DNA from: Billgrantia desiderata
GTDB taxonomy: Bacteria; Pseudomonadota; Gammaproteobacteria; Pseudomonadales; Halomonadaceae
Assembly: GCA_011742915.1 (NCBI GenBank)
Contig: JAAQTN010000004.1
Coordinates: forward strand, 1-64,000
Direction: 5' to 3'
Length of the DNA: 64,000 bases
The notes beneath the pieces are model-generated. The model was not told where the DNA came from. It saw only the letters and a list, made by a program, of their open reading frames with translations, and ran no database searches. A program made the translations under genes and the position numbers. Within the stretch, counting starts at the first letter, position 1. Each line of letters opens with the position of its first letter. This document shows, one piece after another, positions 8,840 to 17,961 of the stretch.

Positions 8840-9103
8840 TCAACGGCGAGTGGCATCGTAGCCGAGATCGGCGCCGCGACTCTCATCGCTCCTGCGGCGG
8901 GCACTGGCCTGCCCCTTGCGCTTGCGGTTCTCCTCCTCGCAGACTTCATCCTTGCCGCCGCAGATGTCACACCCCTCCTTGAGACCCAGCCTGTTGAGGC
9001 CGCCGCAGGAGCCGGCGATGGGCTTGCGCCCCAGAATCACACCGATGGCCATGGCGGCCATGATCAACAGCATGAAGCCCAGAACGACGAGAAAAGTACT
9101 CAT
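8840..9103 (-). CDS. nqrM: (Na+)-NQR maturation protein NqrM
   Basis: Small membrane protein (87 aa, formerly DUF539) required in other bacteria for assembly of the Na+-NQR complex, probably for delivering the iron shared by NqrD and NqrE. A single N-terminal membrane helix (about residues 3-24) is followed by conserved cysteines in SCGG and CDICGG, then a charged tail. The ATG at 9103 has AGGAG seven bases upstream, so the longer frame from 9136 is not used. Its place at the end of the nqr operon, after the ApbE-like gene, is the usual one and supports the call. Confidence 0.92.
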   Translation of the reverse strand: MSTFLVVLGFMLLIMAAMAIGVILGRKPIAGSCGGLNRLGLKEGCDICGGKDEVCEEENRKRKGQASARRRSDESRGADLGYDATRR

Positions 9104-9120
9104 AGGGTAGCTCCTGGCGG

Positions 9121-9900
9121 CTAACGGACGAGCCAAGGCTCGAGCGCCGCGGTGTGATGAATTTCAATGCCCTGTGGTCTCTTGACAACAACCTTGGCCG
9201 CGCTATCCAGCTCATCGGCCAGCCGTATGGCCTCTTCGGGCCCGGCGTGGATCAGCAGACTGGCTTCTCGCATGGCCGTGCCGGCATCCGCTGCGATGAC
9301 GCTCACGGAAAGCGGCGTCGCCGGAGTGACGAGGGGAGCGGCGGCCTCCTGCTGCACGAAGCGATGCACCAGCGCGGCGTCCTGCAGGCGCACATGACGC
9401 GCGCCTTCAGGCCCTGGCAGGCCGGGCTGCTCCAGCGAAAGACGCCAGGCACCGGCGGGTGGCGTGCCCAAACCCCGCATTACCCCGCCAACCTCGACCA
9501 GCACGGCGGCAGGAGCAATGGCGTGGTGACCGAGCCACAGCGTCAGACGGTCGACGGCTAGCGCATGGAAGCGGCGATCCACCTCATGTTGCAGCGCCAC
9601 TGAAGGCGCCCCCCAGAACGGCGCGAATGCGGCAACGCTGGCTCTGATCAGAACCTCACGCTGCGCTTCGAGATTTGCCAATTCACCTTGTATGCCGGCT
9701 TCGATCTCGGCGGCCTGTCCCGCTCCGAGGTCGGCATAGAGGGTGATATGGTAGCCCGTTCCCAGAGCCGTACCCTGATAGAGTTGCTCGTCGACCTGTT
9801 GGCGGCAGGCACTGAGCAGGAAGGATGACAGCATGAGAAAGAACAGGGCCGGCCCGTAGAGGGCCAGCCCGGAGAGTCGCCCGTGGGCGAACCGCATCAT
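9121..9900 (-). CDS. ApbE-like lipoprotein, apparently lacking catalytic residues
   Basis: A 259-aa protein in the position normally held by apbE, whose product attaches FMN to NqrB and NqrC. The N-terminus is a lipoprotein signal ending LLSAC. The N-terminal segment ([18 protein letters not shown]), a middle stretch ([11 protein letters not shown]) and the later SVSVIA region resemble ApbE. However, the family's DMSAIAKG and HIIDPRTG-type motifs are not present. The Mg-binding ADALAT segment reads AMREAS. The protein is also about 80 residues shorter than usual ApbE. The ATG (9900 or 9897) overlaps the nqrF stop by ATGA, so it is tightly coupled. The frame is intact, which argues for a retained non-catalytic or divergent role, with a true ApbE elsewhere. 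Confidence 0.65.
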   Translation of the reverse strand: MMRFAHGRLSGLALYGPALFFLMLSSFLLSACRQQVDEQLYQGTALGTGYHITLYADLGAGQAAEIEAGIQGELANLEAQREVLIRASVAAFAPFWGAPSVALQHEVDRRFHALAVDRLTLWLGHHAIAPAAVLVEVGGVMRGLGTPPAGAWRLSLEQPGLPGPEGARHVRLQDAALVHRFVQQEAAAPLVTPATPLSVSVIAADAGTAMREASLLIHAGPEEAIRLADELDSAAKVVVKRPQGIEIHHTAALEPWLVR

Positions 9901-11129
9901 CCGCCAAAGTCGTCCAGCAGGATGTTTTCGGGTTCCACACCCAGATCGAGCAGCATCTTGATCACCGACGCGTTCATCATGGGCGGTCCACACATGTAGT
10001 ACTCGCAGTCCTCGGGGGCCGGGTGGTCCTTGAGGTAGTTCTCGTACAGCACGTTGTGGATGAACCCTGTCGGCCCGGTCCAGTTGTCCTCGGGCAGCGG
10101 ATCCGACAGTGCCAGATGCCACTCGAAGTTGGGGAACTCCTCGGCCAGCTGGTCGTACTCCTCGTTGTAGAAGGTCTCGCGCCAGGAGCGCGCACCGTAC
10201 CAGAAGGAGATCTTGCGCTTGGAGTGCAGGCGCTTGAGCTGGTCGAAGATGTGGCTACGCATCGGGGCCATGCCCGCACCGCCACCGACGAACACCATCT
10301 CGGCGTCGGTGTCCTTGGCGAAGAACTCGCCGAAGGGCCCCATCACGGTGACCTTGTCGCCCGGCTTCAGGTTGAAGACGTAGGTCGACATCAGGCCCGG
10401 CGGATGGTTGGTGCCGGGAGGCGGTGTGGCGATACGGATGTTGAACTTGAGGATGCCCTTCTCTTCGGGGTAGTTCGCCATGGAGTAAGCGCGAATGACT
10501 TCCTCGTTGTTCTTGTGGGAGATCTTGAACAGATCGAACTTCTCCCAGTCCCCACGATACTCCTCCTCGATATCGAAGTCGGAGAACTTGATGTCGTAGG
10601 GCGGCGCCACCAGCTGAACGTAACCGCCGGCACGGAAGTCGACGTTCTCGCCCTCGGGCAGCTTGAGGTTGAGCTCCTTGATGAAGGTCGCCACGTTGGG
10701 GTTGGAGATGACCTCACACTCCCACTTCTTGACGCCGAAGACCTCTTCGGGAACCTCGACCTTCATGTCCTGCTTCACCGGTACCTGACAGGAGAGGCGC
10801 CAGCCCTCCTTCTTCTCGCGCATGGTGAAGTGGGATTCCTCGGTGGGCAGGATGGCGCCGCCACCCTCTTCCACGCGGCACTTGCACTGGGCACAGGAGC
10901 CGCCGCCGCCGCAGGCGGACGACAGGAAGATACCGTTGGCCGCCAGCGTGTTGAGCAGTTTGCCACCGGCCTGGGTAGTGATGGTATGCTCCGGGTCGCC
11001 GTTGACCTCGATGGTCACGTCCCCGGTGCTCACGAGCTTGCTACGGGCGGCCAGGATCACCAGGACAAGGCCGATGACGACCGCGGTGAACATGAACACA
11101 CCGAGCAAGATGACAGTTGTTCCAACCAT
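9897..11129 (-). CDS. nqrF: Na+-translocating NADH:quinone reductase subunit F
   Basis: NADH-oxidising subunit of the Na+ pump; it takes electrons from NADH through FAD to a 2Fe-2S cluster on the cytoplasmic face. A single N-terminal membrane helix (about residues 4-27) is followed by a ferredoxin-like domain with cluster ligands C73, C79, C82 and C114, spaced as in Vibrio NqrF. The FAD domain carries RAYSMANY and the NADH domain [11 protein letters not shown]; the protein ends in the family-typical LLDDFGG. The length of 410 aa is standard. It starts 71 bases after nqrE, a gap that holds a strong hairpin, and its stop overlaps the ApbE-like gene. Confidence 0.97.
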   Translation of the reverse strand: MVGTTVILLGVFMFTAVVIGLVLVILAARSKLVSTGDVTIEVNGDPEHTITTQAGGKLLNTLAANGIFLSSACGGGGSCAQCKCRVEEGGGAILPTEESHFTMREKKEGWRLSCQVPVKQDMKVEVPEEVFGVKKWECEVISNPNVATFIKELNLKLPEGENVDFRAGGYVQLVAPPYDIKFSDFDIEEEYRGDWEKFDLFKISHKNNEEVIRAYSMANYPEEKGILKFNIRIATPPPGTNHPPGLMSTYVFNLKPGDKVTVMGPFGEFFAKDTDAEMVFVGGGAGMAPMRSHIFDQLKRLHSKRKISFWYGARSWRETFYNEEYDQLAEEFPNFEWHLALSDPLPEDNWTGPTGFIHNVLYENYLKDHPAPEDCEYYMCGPPMMNASVIKMLLDLGVEPENILLDDFGG

Positions 11130-11161
11130 GTCGGTTTCCTATTTGCTGTGAGTAACCTGCA

Positions 11162-11188
11162 CTCCGGCGATGCCTGGCATCGCCGGAG
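11162..11188. other. Perfect 12-bp hairpin between nqrE and nqrF
   Basis: Arms 11162-11173 and 11177-11188 are fully complementary with a 3-base loop, in the only sizeable gap (71 bases) inside the nqr operon. No T-run follows on the minus strand, so it is more likely an mRNA processing or stability element, or an attenuator, than a full terminator. Confidence 0.7.
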
Positions 11189-11200
11189 ACGCACCCTGGC

Positions 11201-11818
11201 TCAGAGCTGGATGCCGGAGAAGGACATGAAGCCCAGCGACATCAGACCCACGGTGATGAAGGTGATGCCAAGGCCCTGCAGGCCACCCGGCACATCGCTG
11301 TACTTGAGCTTCTCGCGCAGACCTGCCAGGGCGGTGATCGCCAGTGCCCAGCCCACGCCCGAGCCGAGGCCGTAGACCACGGACTCGCCGAAGCCGTAGT
11401 TACGCTCGACCATGAACAGCACGCCACCGAGGATGGCACAGTTCACGGTGATCAGCGGCAGGAACACACCCAGCGCGTTGTAGAGCACCGGTACGTACTT
11501 GTCGAGGAACATCTCGAGGATCTGCACCAGTGCGGCGATGACGCCGATGTACGAGAGCAGACCCAGGAACGACAGGTCGATGTTCTCGGCGCCGGCGATG
11601 CCGGTCCAGGTCAACGCACCTTCGGCCAGCAGCGCGTTGTAGATCACGTTGTTGACCGGCACCGAGATGGTCAGTACCACGATGACCGCAATGCCCAGAC
11701 CGAAGGCCGCCGAGACCTTCTTGGACACGGCCAGGAAGGTACACATGCCGAGGAAGAACGCCAGGGCCAGGTTCTCGACGAAGACCGAGGCGACGAAAAG
11801 GCTAATATAGTGCTCCAT
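11201..11818 (-). CDS. nqrE: Na+-translocating NADH:quinone reductase subunit E
   Basis: Integral membrane subunit (205 aa) with six predicted helices, forming with NqrD the inverted-repeat core that holds a membrane-buried iron centre. The N-terminal [19 protein letters not shown] and the mid-protein NCAILGG with its conserved Cys are typical. Related to RnfA. The start at 11818 is one base beyond the nqrD stop, so the two are translationally coupled, as expected for obligate partners. Confidence 0.97.
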   Translation of the reverse strand: MEHYISLFVASVFVENLALAFFLGMCTFLAVSKKVSAAFGLGIAVIVVLTISVPVNNVIYNALLAEGALTWTGIAGAENIDLSFLGLLSYIGVIAALVQILEMFLDKYVPVLYNALGVFLPLITVNCAILGGVLFMVERNYGFGESVVYGLGSGVGWALAITALAGLREKLKYSDVPGGLQGLGITFITVGLMSLGFMSFSGIQL

Positions 11819-11819
11819 G

Positions 11820-12488
11820 TTACACAGCCTCCTTCGGCTCGGTGTTGTGCTTCATCTTGAACTCGTTGGCCTCGACCTGTTCCGGGTGCATACCGCGGAT
11901 TGCCCAGATCAGCAGACCGATGATGAAGAACGCCGACGGCGGCAGCAGCAGCAGACCGTTGGGCACGTACCAGCCACCGTTCTGCACCGTCTCGAGCACG
12001 GTGAAGCCGAACACGCTGCCGGAGCCGAACAGTTCACGTACGAAGCCGACCAGCATCAGGATCAGGCCATAGCCCAGACCGTTGCCGATGCCGTCCAGGA
12101 ACGACAGTCCCGGCGTGTTCTGCATGGCGAAGCCCTCGGCACGACCCATCACGATACAGTTGGTGATGATCAGGCCGACGAACACCGACAGCTGCTTGGA
12201 CATCTCGTAGGCGAAGGCCTTGAGCACCTGATCCACCACGATGACCAGCGAAGCGATGATGGTCATCTGCACGATGATGCGGATGGACGACGGAATGTGC
12301 TGACGAATCAGCGAGACGAACAGGTTCGAGAACGCACAGACGAAGATTACCGCCAGGGTCATGACCAGCGACACGCTCATGCTGGTGGTCACGGCCAGGG
12401 CCGAACAGATGCCAAGCACCTGCAGGGCGATGGGGTTGTTCCTCGTCAGCGGCGTCGTGAGAACGCTCTTGGGAGTAACGGCTGACAT
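11820..12488 (-). CDS. nqrD: Na+-translocating NADH:quinone reductase subunit D
   Basis: Integral membrane subunit (222 aa), partner of NqrE and related to RnfE. The segment [10 protein letters not shown] near residue 27 and [17 protein letters not shown] near residue 102 contain the conserved cysteines proposed to bind iron. The ATG at 12488 lies nine bases after the nqrC stop in a tightly packed operon. Confidence 0.97.
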   Translation of the reverse strand: MSAVTPKSVLTTPLTRNNPIALQVLGICSALAVTTSMSVSLVMTLAVIFVCAFSNLFVSLIRQHIPSSIRIIVQMTIIASLVIVVDQVLKAFAYEMSKQLSVFVGLIITNCIVMGRAEGFAMQNTPGLSFLDGIGNGLGYGLILMLVGFVRELFGSGSVFGFTVLETVQNGGWYVPNGLLLLPPSAFFIIGLLIWAIRGMHPEQVEANEFKMKHNTEPKEAV

Positions 12489-12497
12489 GATCGCTCC

Positions 12498-13310
12498 TTA
12501 AGCTTCAGCTTCGAGTTCGACATCGGCTTCCTGAGCATCCTCCGGCTCGACTCCGGTACGGAATCTTGCCAGATACTCACCGAAGCCTTCCGGGCTCAGC
12601 CAGAACTGCAGCATGTTGGTCACACCATTGGCGGTCAGGGTAGCACCTGACAGACCGTCCACCTGGTGATCGCCAGTGCCGCTGCCGCGCGCCACACGAA
12701 TGGCCGGGGTCACGCTCTCTTCGTCGGCGAAGATGCGCTTGCCTTCCCACTGTGCCTGCCAGCGCGGGTTGTTGACCTCGGCGCCGAGTCCGGGCGTTTC
12801 GCTGTGCTCGTAGTAGGTGATACCGACGATGGTGTTACCGTCGCCCTCGATGGACATGTAACCTCGCATCAGCCCCCACAGGCCCTGGCCGCGAATCGGC
12901 AGGATGATCTGCTCGGGGTTTTCGGGGTCACCCACCAGGTAGACGGTAGCGAAGTTCTCGACGCGGGTCAGGCCGGCGATGTCGCGATCGCCCGACAGGG
13001 TACGACCGGTAGCCGGATCGCGGGCCGCCTGAAAGTGGTCGAAGGTCTCCGCATCGAACTCGTCGGTGTACTCACCGGTACGCATGTCCACCACACGCGG
13101 CGTGATCTCGGCAAAGGCCGCTTCCACGTCGATGCCCGGCTCGTGGAGATTGGCCACGCGCAGGATGTTGGTCTTGCGGTCGAGTTCCACGTTGAGCTGC
13201 TGCATGGGACGCAGCGCCACCGCGGCGGTGGAGACGATGACGGAACACACGATGCAGAGTGCGAACGCCACCGTCAGAATCTTCTTGATGGAGTTGTTGC
13301 TCTGGGCCAT
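12498..13310 (-). CDS. nqrC: Na+-translocating NADH:quinone reductase subunit C
   Basis: Membrane-anchored periplasmic subunit (270 aa) with covalently bound FMN. One N-terminal helix (about residues 11-33) is followed by the FMN-binding domain, with the flavinylation motif DGLSGAT ending at Thr224, the residue expected to carry FMN. The C-terminus is strongly acidic, as often seen in halophile exported domains. The ATG overlaps the nqrB stop in a TGATG arrangement. Flavinylation requires an active ApbE, which the degenerate operon copy may not supply. Confidence 0.97.
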   Translation of the reverse strand: MAQSNNSIKKILTVAFALCIVCSVIVSTAAVALRPMQQLNVELDRKTNILRVANLHEPGIDVEAAFAEITPRVVDMRTGEYTDEFDAETFDHFQAARDPATGRTLSGDRDIAGLTRVENFATVYLVGDPENPEQIILPIRGQGLWGLMRGYMSIEGDGNTIVGITYYEHSETPGLGAEVNNPRWQAQWEGKRIFADEESVTPAIRVARGSGTGDHQVDGLSGATLTANGVTNMLQFWLSPEGFGEYLARFRTGVEPEDAQEADVELEAEA

Positions 13311-14536
13311 CAGGCAGTCTCCTCGGCCGGCACACCGGTGCGCTGCATACGGCGCTTGATGTTGGCCTGAACAAAGAAGTGGTCGATCAGCGGGGCAAAC
13401 AGGTTGGCGAACAGGATCGCCAGCATGATGCCTTCAGGGAATGCCGGGTTCACCACACGGATGAGCACGGTCATGATGCCGATCAGGACGCCGAAGATGA
13501 GTCGTCCCTGGTTGGTCATGGAAGCCGATACCGGATCGGTGGCCATGAACACCATGCCGAAGGCGAAGCCGCCGATCACCAGATGCCAGTACCAGGGCAT
13601 GGCGAACATCGGATTGGTGTCGGAGCCGATCAGGTTGAAGAGCGCACTGGTCGCGACCATGCCGAGGAAGCAACCCAGCATGATTCGCCACGAGGCTATC
13701 TTGGTCCATAGCAGCACCGCCGCCCCGATGAATATCGCCAGCGTCGACACCTCACCTACCGAGCCGGGCACGAAGCCGATGAAGGCGTCCCACCAGCTGT
13801 ACTGGCTGGTCAGATCGGCCATGCTCTCCTGGAAGGCGATGGACAGCGGAGTCGCACCGGTGAAGCCATCGGCGGCCACCCACACGGCGTCACCCGAGAT
13901 CTGCGCCGGATAGGCGAAGTAGAGGAAGGCACGGCCGGTCAGCGCCGGGTTGAGGAAGTTCTTGCCGGTACCGCCGAAGATCTCCTTGCCGATCACCACG
14001 CCGAAGGTGATGCCGAGCGCCACCTGCCACAGCGGGATGGTGGCCGGCAGGATCAGAGCATAGAGAACCGAGGTGACGAAGAAGCCTTCGTTGACCTCAT
14101 GGCCGCGCTTGACGGCGAAGACCACTTCCCAGAACCCGCCGACCGCGAAGGTCACCAGGTAGATGGGCAGGAAGTAGGTCGCACCGAGCACGAAGTTGGC
14201 CCACAGGCTGTCCGGATTGTGGCCACCGGCCAGGGTCATCAGAATCGCTTCGCGCCAGCCGCCCATGGAGGCATAACCATCGGCGATCGCCATGTTGGCC
14301 ATCCAGCCGGCGTTCCACATGCCGAAGAACATGGCCGGGAAGGTACACAGCCACACGGTGATCATGATGCGCTTCAGGTCGACGCCGTCACGCACGTGAG
14401 CCGTGGTCTTGGTCACGCTCGGCGGCGCATAGAAGATGGTGTCGACCGCTTCGTAGAGCGGATACCACTTCTCGTACTTGCCACCCTTGTGGAAATGCGG
14501 TTCGAGATTGTCGAGTGTCTGTCGGATACCCATCAT
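13310..14536 (-). CDS. nqrB: Na+-translocating NADH:quinone reductase subunit B
   Basis: Large polytopic membrane subunit (408 aa) that carries covalent FMN and riboflavin and forms the main part of the Na+ path and quinone site. The flavinylation motif DGFTGAT places the FMN-linked Thr at residue 229. The glycine-rich [18 protein letters not shown] segment near residue 187 is highly conserved in NqrB/RnfD proteins. Its start shares a base with the nqrA stop (TGATG), so translation is coupled. Confidence 0.97.
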   Translation of the reverse strand: MMGIRQTLDNLEPHFHKGGKYEKWYPLYEAVDTIFYAPPSVTKTTAHVRDGVDLKRIMITVWLCTFPAMFFGMWNAGWMANMAIADGYASMGGWREAILMTLAGGHNPDSLWANFVLGATYFLPIYLVTFAVGGFWEVVFAVKRGHEVNEGFFVTSVLYALILPATIPLWQVALGITFGVVIGKEIFGGTGKNFLNPALTGRAFLYFAYPAQISGDAVWVAADGFTGATPLSIAFQESMADLTSQYSWWDAFIGFVPGSVGEVSTLAIFIGAAVLLWTKIASWRIMLGCFLGMVATSALFNLIGSDTNPMFAMPWYWHLVIGGFAFGMVFMATDPVSASMTNQGRLIFGVLIGIMTVLIRVVNPAFPEGIMLAILFANLFAPLIDHFFVQANIKRRMQRTGVPAEETA

Positions 14537-15885
14537 CAGGCCTCTTTCTCGATCATGGTGAGGTTGTCACGCAGGATGGGACCGTATTCATACTTGCCCG
14601 GGCACACGTAGGTGCACAGCGCCAGGTCCTCTTCGTCCAGCTCCAGGCATCCGAGCTGCATGGCCACCTCGATGTCACCGACGATCAGCGAGCGCAGCAG
14701 CTGGGTCGGCAGAATATCCAACGGCATCACCTCCTCGTAGACGCCTACCGGTACCATGGCCCGCTCGGAGCCGTTGGTGGAGGTATTGGGCGCGTAGTTG
14801 GAGAGTCCCTTGAACTTCGACAGGTAGATGCCCAGCACCGAGTGGCGATTGACGCCCGGCGAGAGCCAGCCCATGAAGGCGCGCTTGTTGCCCTCTTCGA
14901 GCAGGGTCACCTGGTTGTGGAAGCGGCCCAGGTAGCGCAACCCGCCTTCCGCTGTGAATCCGGAGAACACCGAACCGGAGATCACCCGCGTACTCTCGGG
15001 TTGGAGGATTTCACCGGCCAACAGTTCCTCGGTGCTGGCACCGATTCGCGTACGCAGCAGTCGCGGCTTCTCGGCCCGCGGGCCGCCCACTGCCACCACG
15101 CGGCTGGTTTCGATCCGTCCTTCCGCGAACAGCTTGCCGAAGGCGATCACGTCCTGGTAACCGATGTGCCACACCTTCTTGTGCAGCGCGACCGGCGACA
15201 GGTAGTGAATGTGGGTCCCGACCAGGCCCGCCGGATGAGGACCGGCAAAGGTCTCGACCTGCACGCCCTTGACGTCGCCACCGGGAATCGGCGCATTGGG
15301 CGCGGTGCACAGGTACACCTTGCCATTGGTCAGCCGCGCCAGCACCTTGAGACCATCCTCGAACGCCTCGGGCTGCTCGTTGATGATGTCGGCGGGATTG
15401 GGGCTCAGCGGATGCGTATCGATGGCGGTGACGAAGATGTCGACCGGCACGCCGTCGATGGCCGGTGTACGCGAGAAGGGACGCGTGCGCAGCGCGGTCC
15501 ACAGCCCCGACTCGACCAGTTGATCGACCACGACCTGGCGATCCAGGCCCTCGAGTGCGTTGCGGCCATGAGCCGTGAACTCGACCGCTTCTTCGCTCTC
15601 GTCGATCTTGATCACCACGGAGAGCAGCTTGCGCTTTTCGCCGCGATTGATGGCGATGACTTCACCGGCCGCCGGGGCCGTGAAGCGTACGCCTTCGTTC
15701 TTCTTGTCGGTGAAGAGGAGTTGGCCCAGTTTCACCTTGTCCCCTTCCCGGACCTCCATGGTCGGCTTCATGCCGACGTAGTCGGTGCCCAGGATAGCCA
15801 CGTGACGCACGGCTCGCGCATCCTCGATGCGCGGCTCGGGCGTCCCCATGATGGGGAGATCCAGGCCTTTCTTGACTTCGATCAT
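14536..15885 (-). CDS. nqrA: Na+-translocating NADH:quinone reductase subunit A
   Basis: Peripheral cytoplasmic subunit (449 aa) of Na+-NQR, first gene of the six-gene nqrABCDEF operon. The N-terminal [10 protein letters not shown] and the later [10 protein letters not shown] are recognisable NqrA segments. The ATG at 15885 has a modest GGGCGAG site upstream. The complete operon shows that this organism can couple NADH oxidation to Na+ export, fitting a halophilic and probably alkali-tolerant lifestyle. Confidence 0.97.
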   Translation of the reverse strand: MIEVKKGLDLPIMGTPEPRIEDARAVRHVAILGTDYVGMKPTMEVREGDKVKLGQLLFTDKKNEGVRFTAPAAGEVIAINRGEKRKLLSVVIKIDESEEAVEFTAHGRNALEGLDRQVVVDQLVESGLWTALRTRPFSRTPAIDGVPVDIFVTAIDTHPLSPNPADIINEQPEAFEDGLKVLARLTNGKVYLCTAPNAPIPGGDVKGVQVETFAGPHPAGLVGTHIHYLSPVALHKKVWHIGYQDVIAFGKLFAEGRIETSRVVAVGGPRAEKPRLLRTRIGASTEELLAGEILQPESTRVISGSVFSGFTAEGGLRYLGRFHNQVTLLEEGNKRAFMGWLSPGVNRHSVLGIYLSKFKGLSNYAPNTSTNGSERAMVPVGVYEEVMPLDILPTQLLRSLIVGDIEVAMQLGCLELDEEDLALCTYVCPGKYEYGPILRDNLTMIEKEA

Positions 15886-16013
15886 AGTCTCGCCCAGTTG
15901 ATGGATCGGAAATGCGAAGGAAAGGGGTTCGAATGGATTCGAATTCTTGTTGAGTCAGTACGTTACCAGTCAGGCCCGAAGGCACTTCGGACCACCCCGA
16001 AAAAATCCCCGGT

Positions 16014-16058
16014 ATTATAAAGACAAGCGCGACCAAAGGCCACACGGCCTAAGGTCGC
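16014..16058 (-). promoter_or_regulatory. Candidate nqr promoter with overlapping palindrome
   Basis: The minus strand carries TATAAT (16019 down to 16014), about 130 bases before the nqrA start. The expected -35 position (16037-16042) has no good TTGACA match. It falls inside an inverted repeat, 16029-16058: arms GCGACC/GGTCGC with an inner AGGCC/GGCCT stem. This looks like an operator for an activator or repressor. The same structure could instead end the gap transcript, as it is followed by GCTTGTCTTT on the minus strand. Confidence 0.5.
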
Positions 16059-16212
16059 AAAAGGGGTAACGAAGCCGCTCGGCGCCTGCCTCGAAAAGGG
16101 TTCAAAAGACGTTGAAAGACGCTCGTTTCAAGAGGTTCAAGCAGCCTCGAAGACACCGGCCGGCACCTGGGTGGCACCGGCCGACGTGAAATGAAGGTGA
16201 CTCAGGTCAGAA

Positions 16213-16237
16213 ATTCCCGACCCGCCGGGTCGGGAAT
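16213..16237 (-). terminator. Hairpin terminator downstream of gap
   Basis: A perfect 11-bp stem (16213-16223 with 16227-16237) with a 3-base loop begins 28 bases after the gap stop. On the minus strand the stem ends in AAT and is followed by TTCTGA, only a weak T-run. Confidence 0.6.
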
Positions 16238-16265
16238 ATGGTCGTACCGCTCCGAGGCGCCTGGT

Positions 16266-17729
16266 TCAAGCCTGAGTGCGGGGCAGCTTGAGGAAATGCA
16301 CGTTGGAGATGTGCTGCAGGATGCGCACCACCTGGCAGCTGTAGCCGAACTCGTTGTCGTACCAGACATACAGCACCGCCTGCCTGCCGTTGGCGATGGT
16401 CGCCTTGGCGTCGACGATACCGGCATGGCGGTTGCCGACGAAGTCTGACGACACCACCTCGGGCGAGTCGACGTAGTCGATCTGCTTCTGGTAGGAGGAG
16501 TCGATCGACATGCGGCGCAGATAGTCGTTGAGCGCCTCGGCGTCGGTCTCGCGCCCCAGGGTCAGGTTGAGGATGGCCATGGAGACGTTGGGGATCGGCA
16601 CGCGAATGGCATTGCCGGTCAGCTTGCCGCCGAGTTCGGGCAGCGCCTTGGCTACCGCCTTGGCGGCCCCGGTCTCGGTCAGCACCATGTTGAGTGGCGC
16701 GCTGCGACCGCGGCGATCGCCCTTGTGGTAGTTGTCGATCAGGTTCTGGTCGTTGGTGTAGGCGTGCACCGTCTCGACGTGACCGGTCTCGATGCCGTAC
16801 TCGTCGTTGAGTACCTTGAGCACCGGCACGATGGCGTTTGTGGTACAGGATGCCGCCGAGAGGATGGTGTCGTCCGTGGCGATGTCGCCGTGGTTGATGC
16901 CGAACACGATGTTCTTGATGTTGCCCTTGCCCGGTGCGGTGAGCAGCGCCTTGGACACGCCCTTGCACTCCAGGTGCTGACCGAGGCCCGCCTCGTCGCG
17001 CCAGATGCCGGTGTTGTCGACCACCACGGCGTTGTCGATGCCATAGGCGGTATAGTCGATGTCGCTCGGCTTGTCGGCGTAGATCACCTGGATGACGTTG
17101 CCGTTGGCGGTAATGGTGCGCGCCTCGTAGTCGACGCTGATGGTGCCGTCGAAGGGGCCGTGGACGGAGTCGCGACGCAGCAGGCTGGCACGCTTCTCGA
17201 GGTCCTTGGCGATGTCGCCACGGCCGCGCACGACGATGGCGCGCAGACGCAGCAGGTTGCCGCCGCCGGCCTTCTCCACCAGCACCCGTGCCAGCAAACG
17301 GCCGATGCGGCCGAAGCCGTAGAGCACCACGTCCTTGGATCGACCGTTGTTGCCATTGGGGTCGTGGGCATCGACGATCTCGGCGAGCTCTTCGCGCAGG
17401 AAGGCCTTGGCGTCACCGCCGCCGCGCTTCTTGAAGGCCACGCCCAGCTTGCCCACGTCGACGTGAGCCGGCCCCAGGTTGAGTTCGGTCATGGCCTGGA
17501 CGAGCGGCAGGGTGTCCTGCACCGAGAGTTCGGTGCCCTCAACCTTCCTGACGAAACGGTGGTCCTTCAGGATACGGATCACCGAGCGGTTGAACAGCGA
17601 GCGCCCGTAAAGGGTGGTGACCACGTTGTTGTGACGATACAGACTGCCGATCAGGGGGATCATTTGCTCGGCAAGCGCCTGATTGTCGTGCCATTCCTGG
17701 AAGACGGTCTCGAGGGGTTGCTGACTCAC
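16266..17729 (-). CDS. gap: Glyceraldehyde-3-phosphate dehydrogenase (long pseudomonad-type)
   Basis: NAD(P)-dependent phosphorylating GAPDH of glycolysis and gluconeogenesis. At 487 aa it belongs to the long form with an N-terminal extension of about 130 residues found in pseudomonads and halomonads. The Rossmann motif GFGRIGRLLAR follows the extension, and ASCTTN contains the catalytic Cys. I chose the GTG at 17729 because AGAGG lies six bases upstream and the resulting N-terminus (VSQQPLETVFQEW) resembles the pseudomonad form. An ATG at 17765 in the same frame is an alternative. It is transcribed away from mfd, with about 230 bases between them. Confidence 0.92.
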   Translation of the reverse strand: MSQQPLETVFQEWHDNQALAEQMIPLIGSLYRHNNVVTTLYGRSLFNRSVIRILKDHRFVRKVEGTELSVQDTLPLVQAMTELNLGPAHVDVGKLGVAFKKRGGGDAKAFLREELAEIVDAHDPNGNNGRSKDVVLYGFGRIGRLLARVLVEKAGGGNLLRLRAIVVRGRGDIAKDLEKRASLLRRDSVHGPFDGTISVDYEARTITANGNVIQVIYADKPSDIDYTAYGIDNAVVVDNTGIWRDEAGLGQHLECKGVSKALLTAPGKGNIKNIVFGINHGDIATDDTILSAASCTTNAIVPVLKVLNDEYGIETGHVETVHAYTNDQNLIDNYHKGDRRGRSAPLNMVLTETGAAKAVAKALPELGGKLTGNAIRVPIPNVSMAILNLTLGRETDAEALNDYLRRMSIDSSYQKQIDYVDSPEVVSSDFVGNRHAGIVDAKATIANGRQAVLYVWYDNEFGYSCQVVRILQHISNVHFLKLPRTQA

Positions 17730-17961
17730 GTGAAGCCTCTCTGGTAATCGGGAATTCCTATTCATTATCCCGTCCGGGTTCGTGGGGGGCAATCGCAGGA
17801 TGGTCGCAGGCGCTGTAGGGGTATTACAGAAAACGCAGGTTGACTACAAGCATCGCATCGGGCTGGTATGATCCCACACCGACTGCATGCCGCCGCTTCA
17901 TTCGGCATGGCGAATGCCGCGAAGGCCGCACACACGAACGACGATACGTCCCGACACCATC

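Larger units (their letters stand above)
15886..16265. other. Intergenic region upstream of nqrA and downstream of gap
   Basis: About 380 bases without a convincing gene. It contains a perfect -10 box, a 30-bp imperfect palindrome just upstream of it, a GGCCGG/CCGGCC hairpin near 16158-16182 flanked by two 9-base direct repeats, and a hairpin directly behind gap. A small CCGAAG/CTTCGG hairpin at 15978-15992 would fall in the nqr leader RNA. The stretch 16085-16140 shows nothing I can name. Confidence 0.6.

Noticed and set aside
16150..16190. GGCCGG/CCGGCC repeat considered as an attachment site or recombination site
   Set aside because: No integrase or other mobile gene is nearby; it fits better as a secondary hairpin behind gap.
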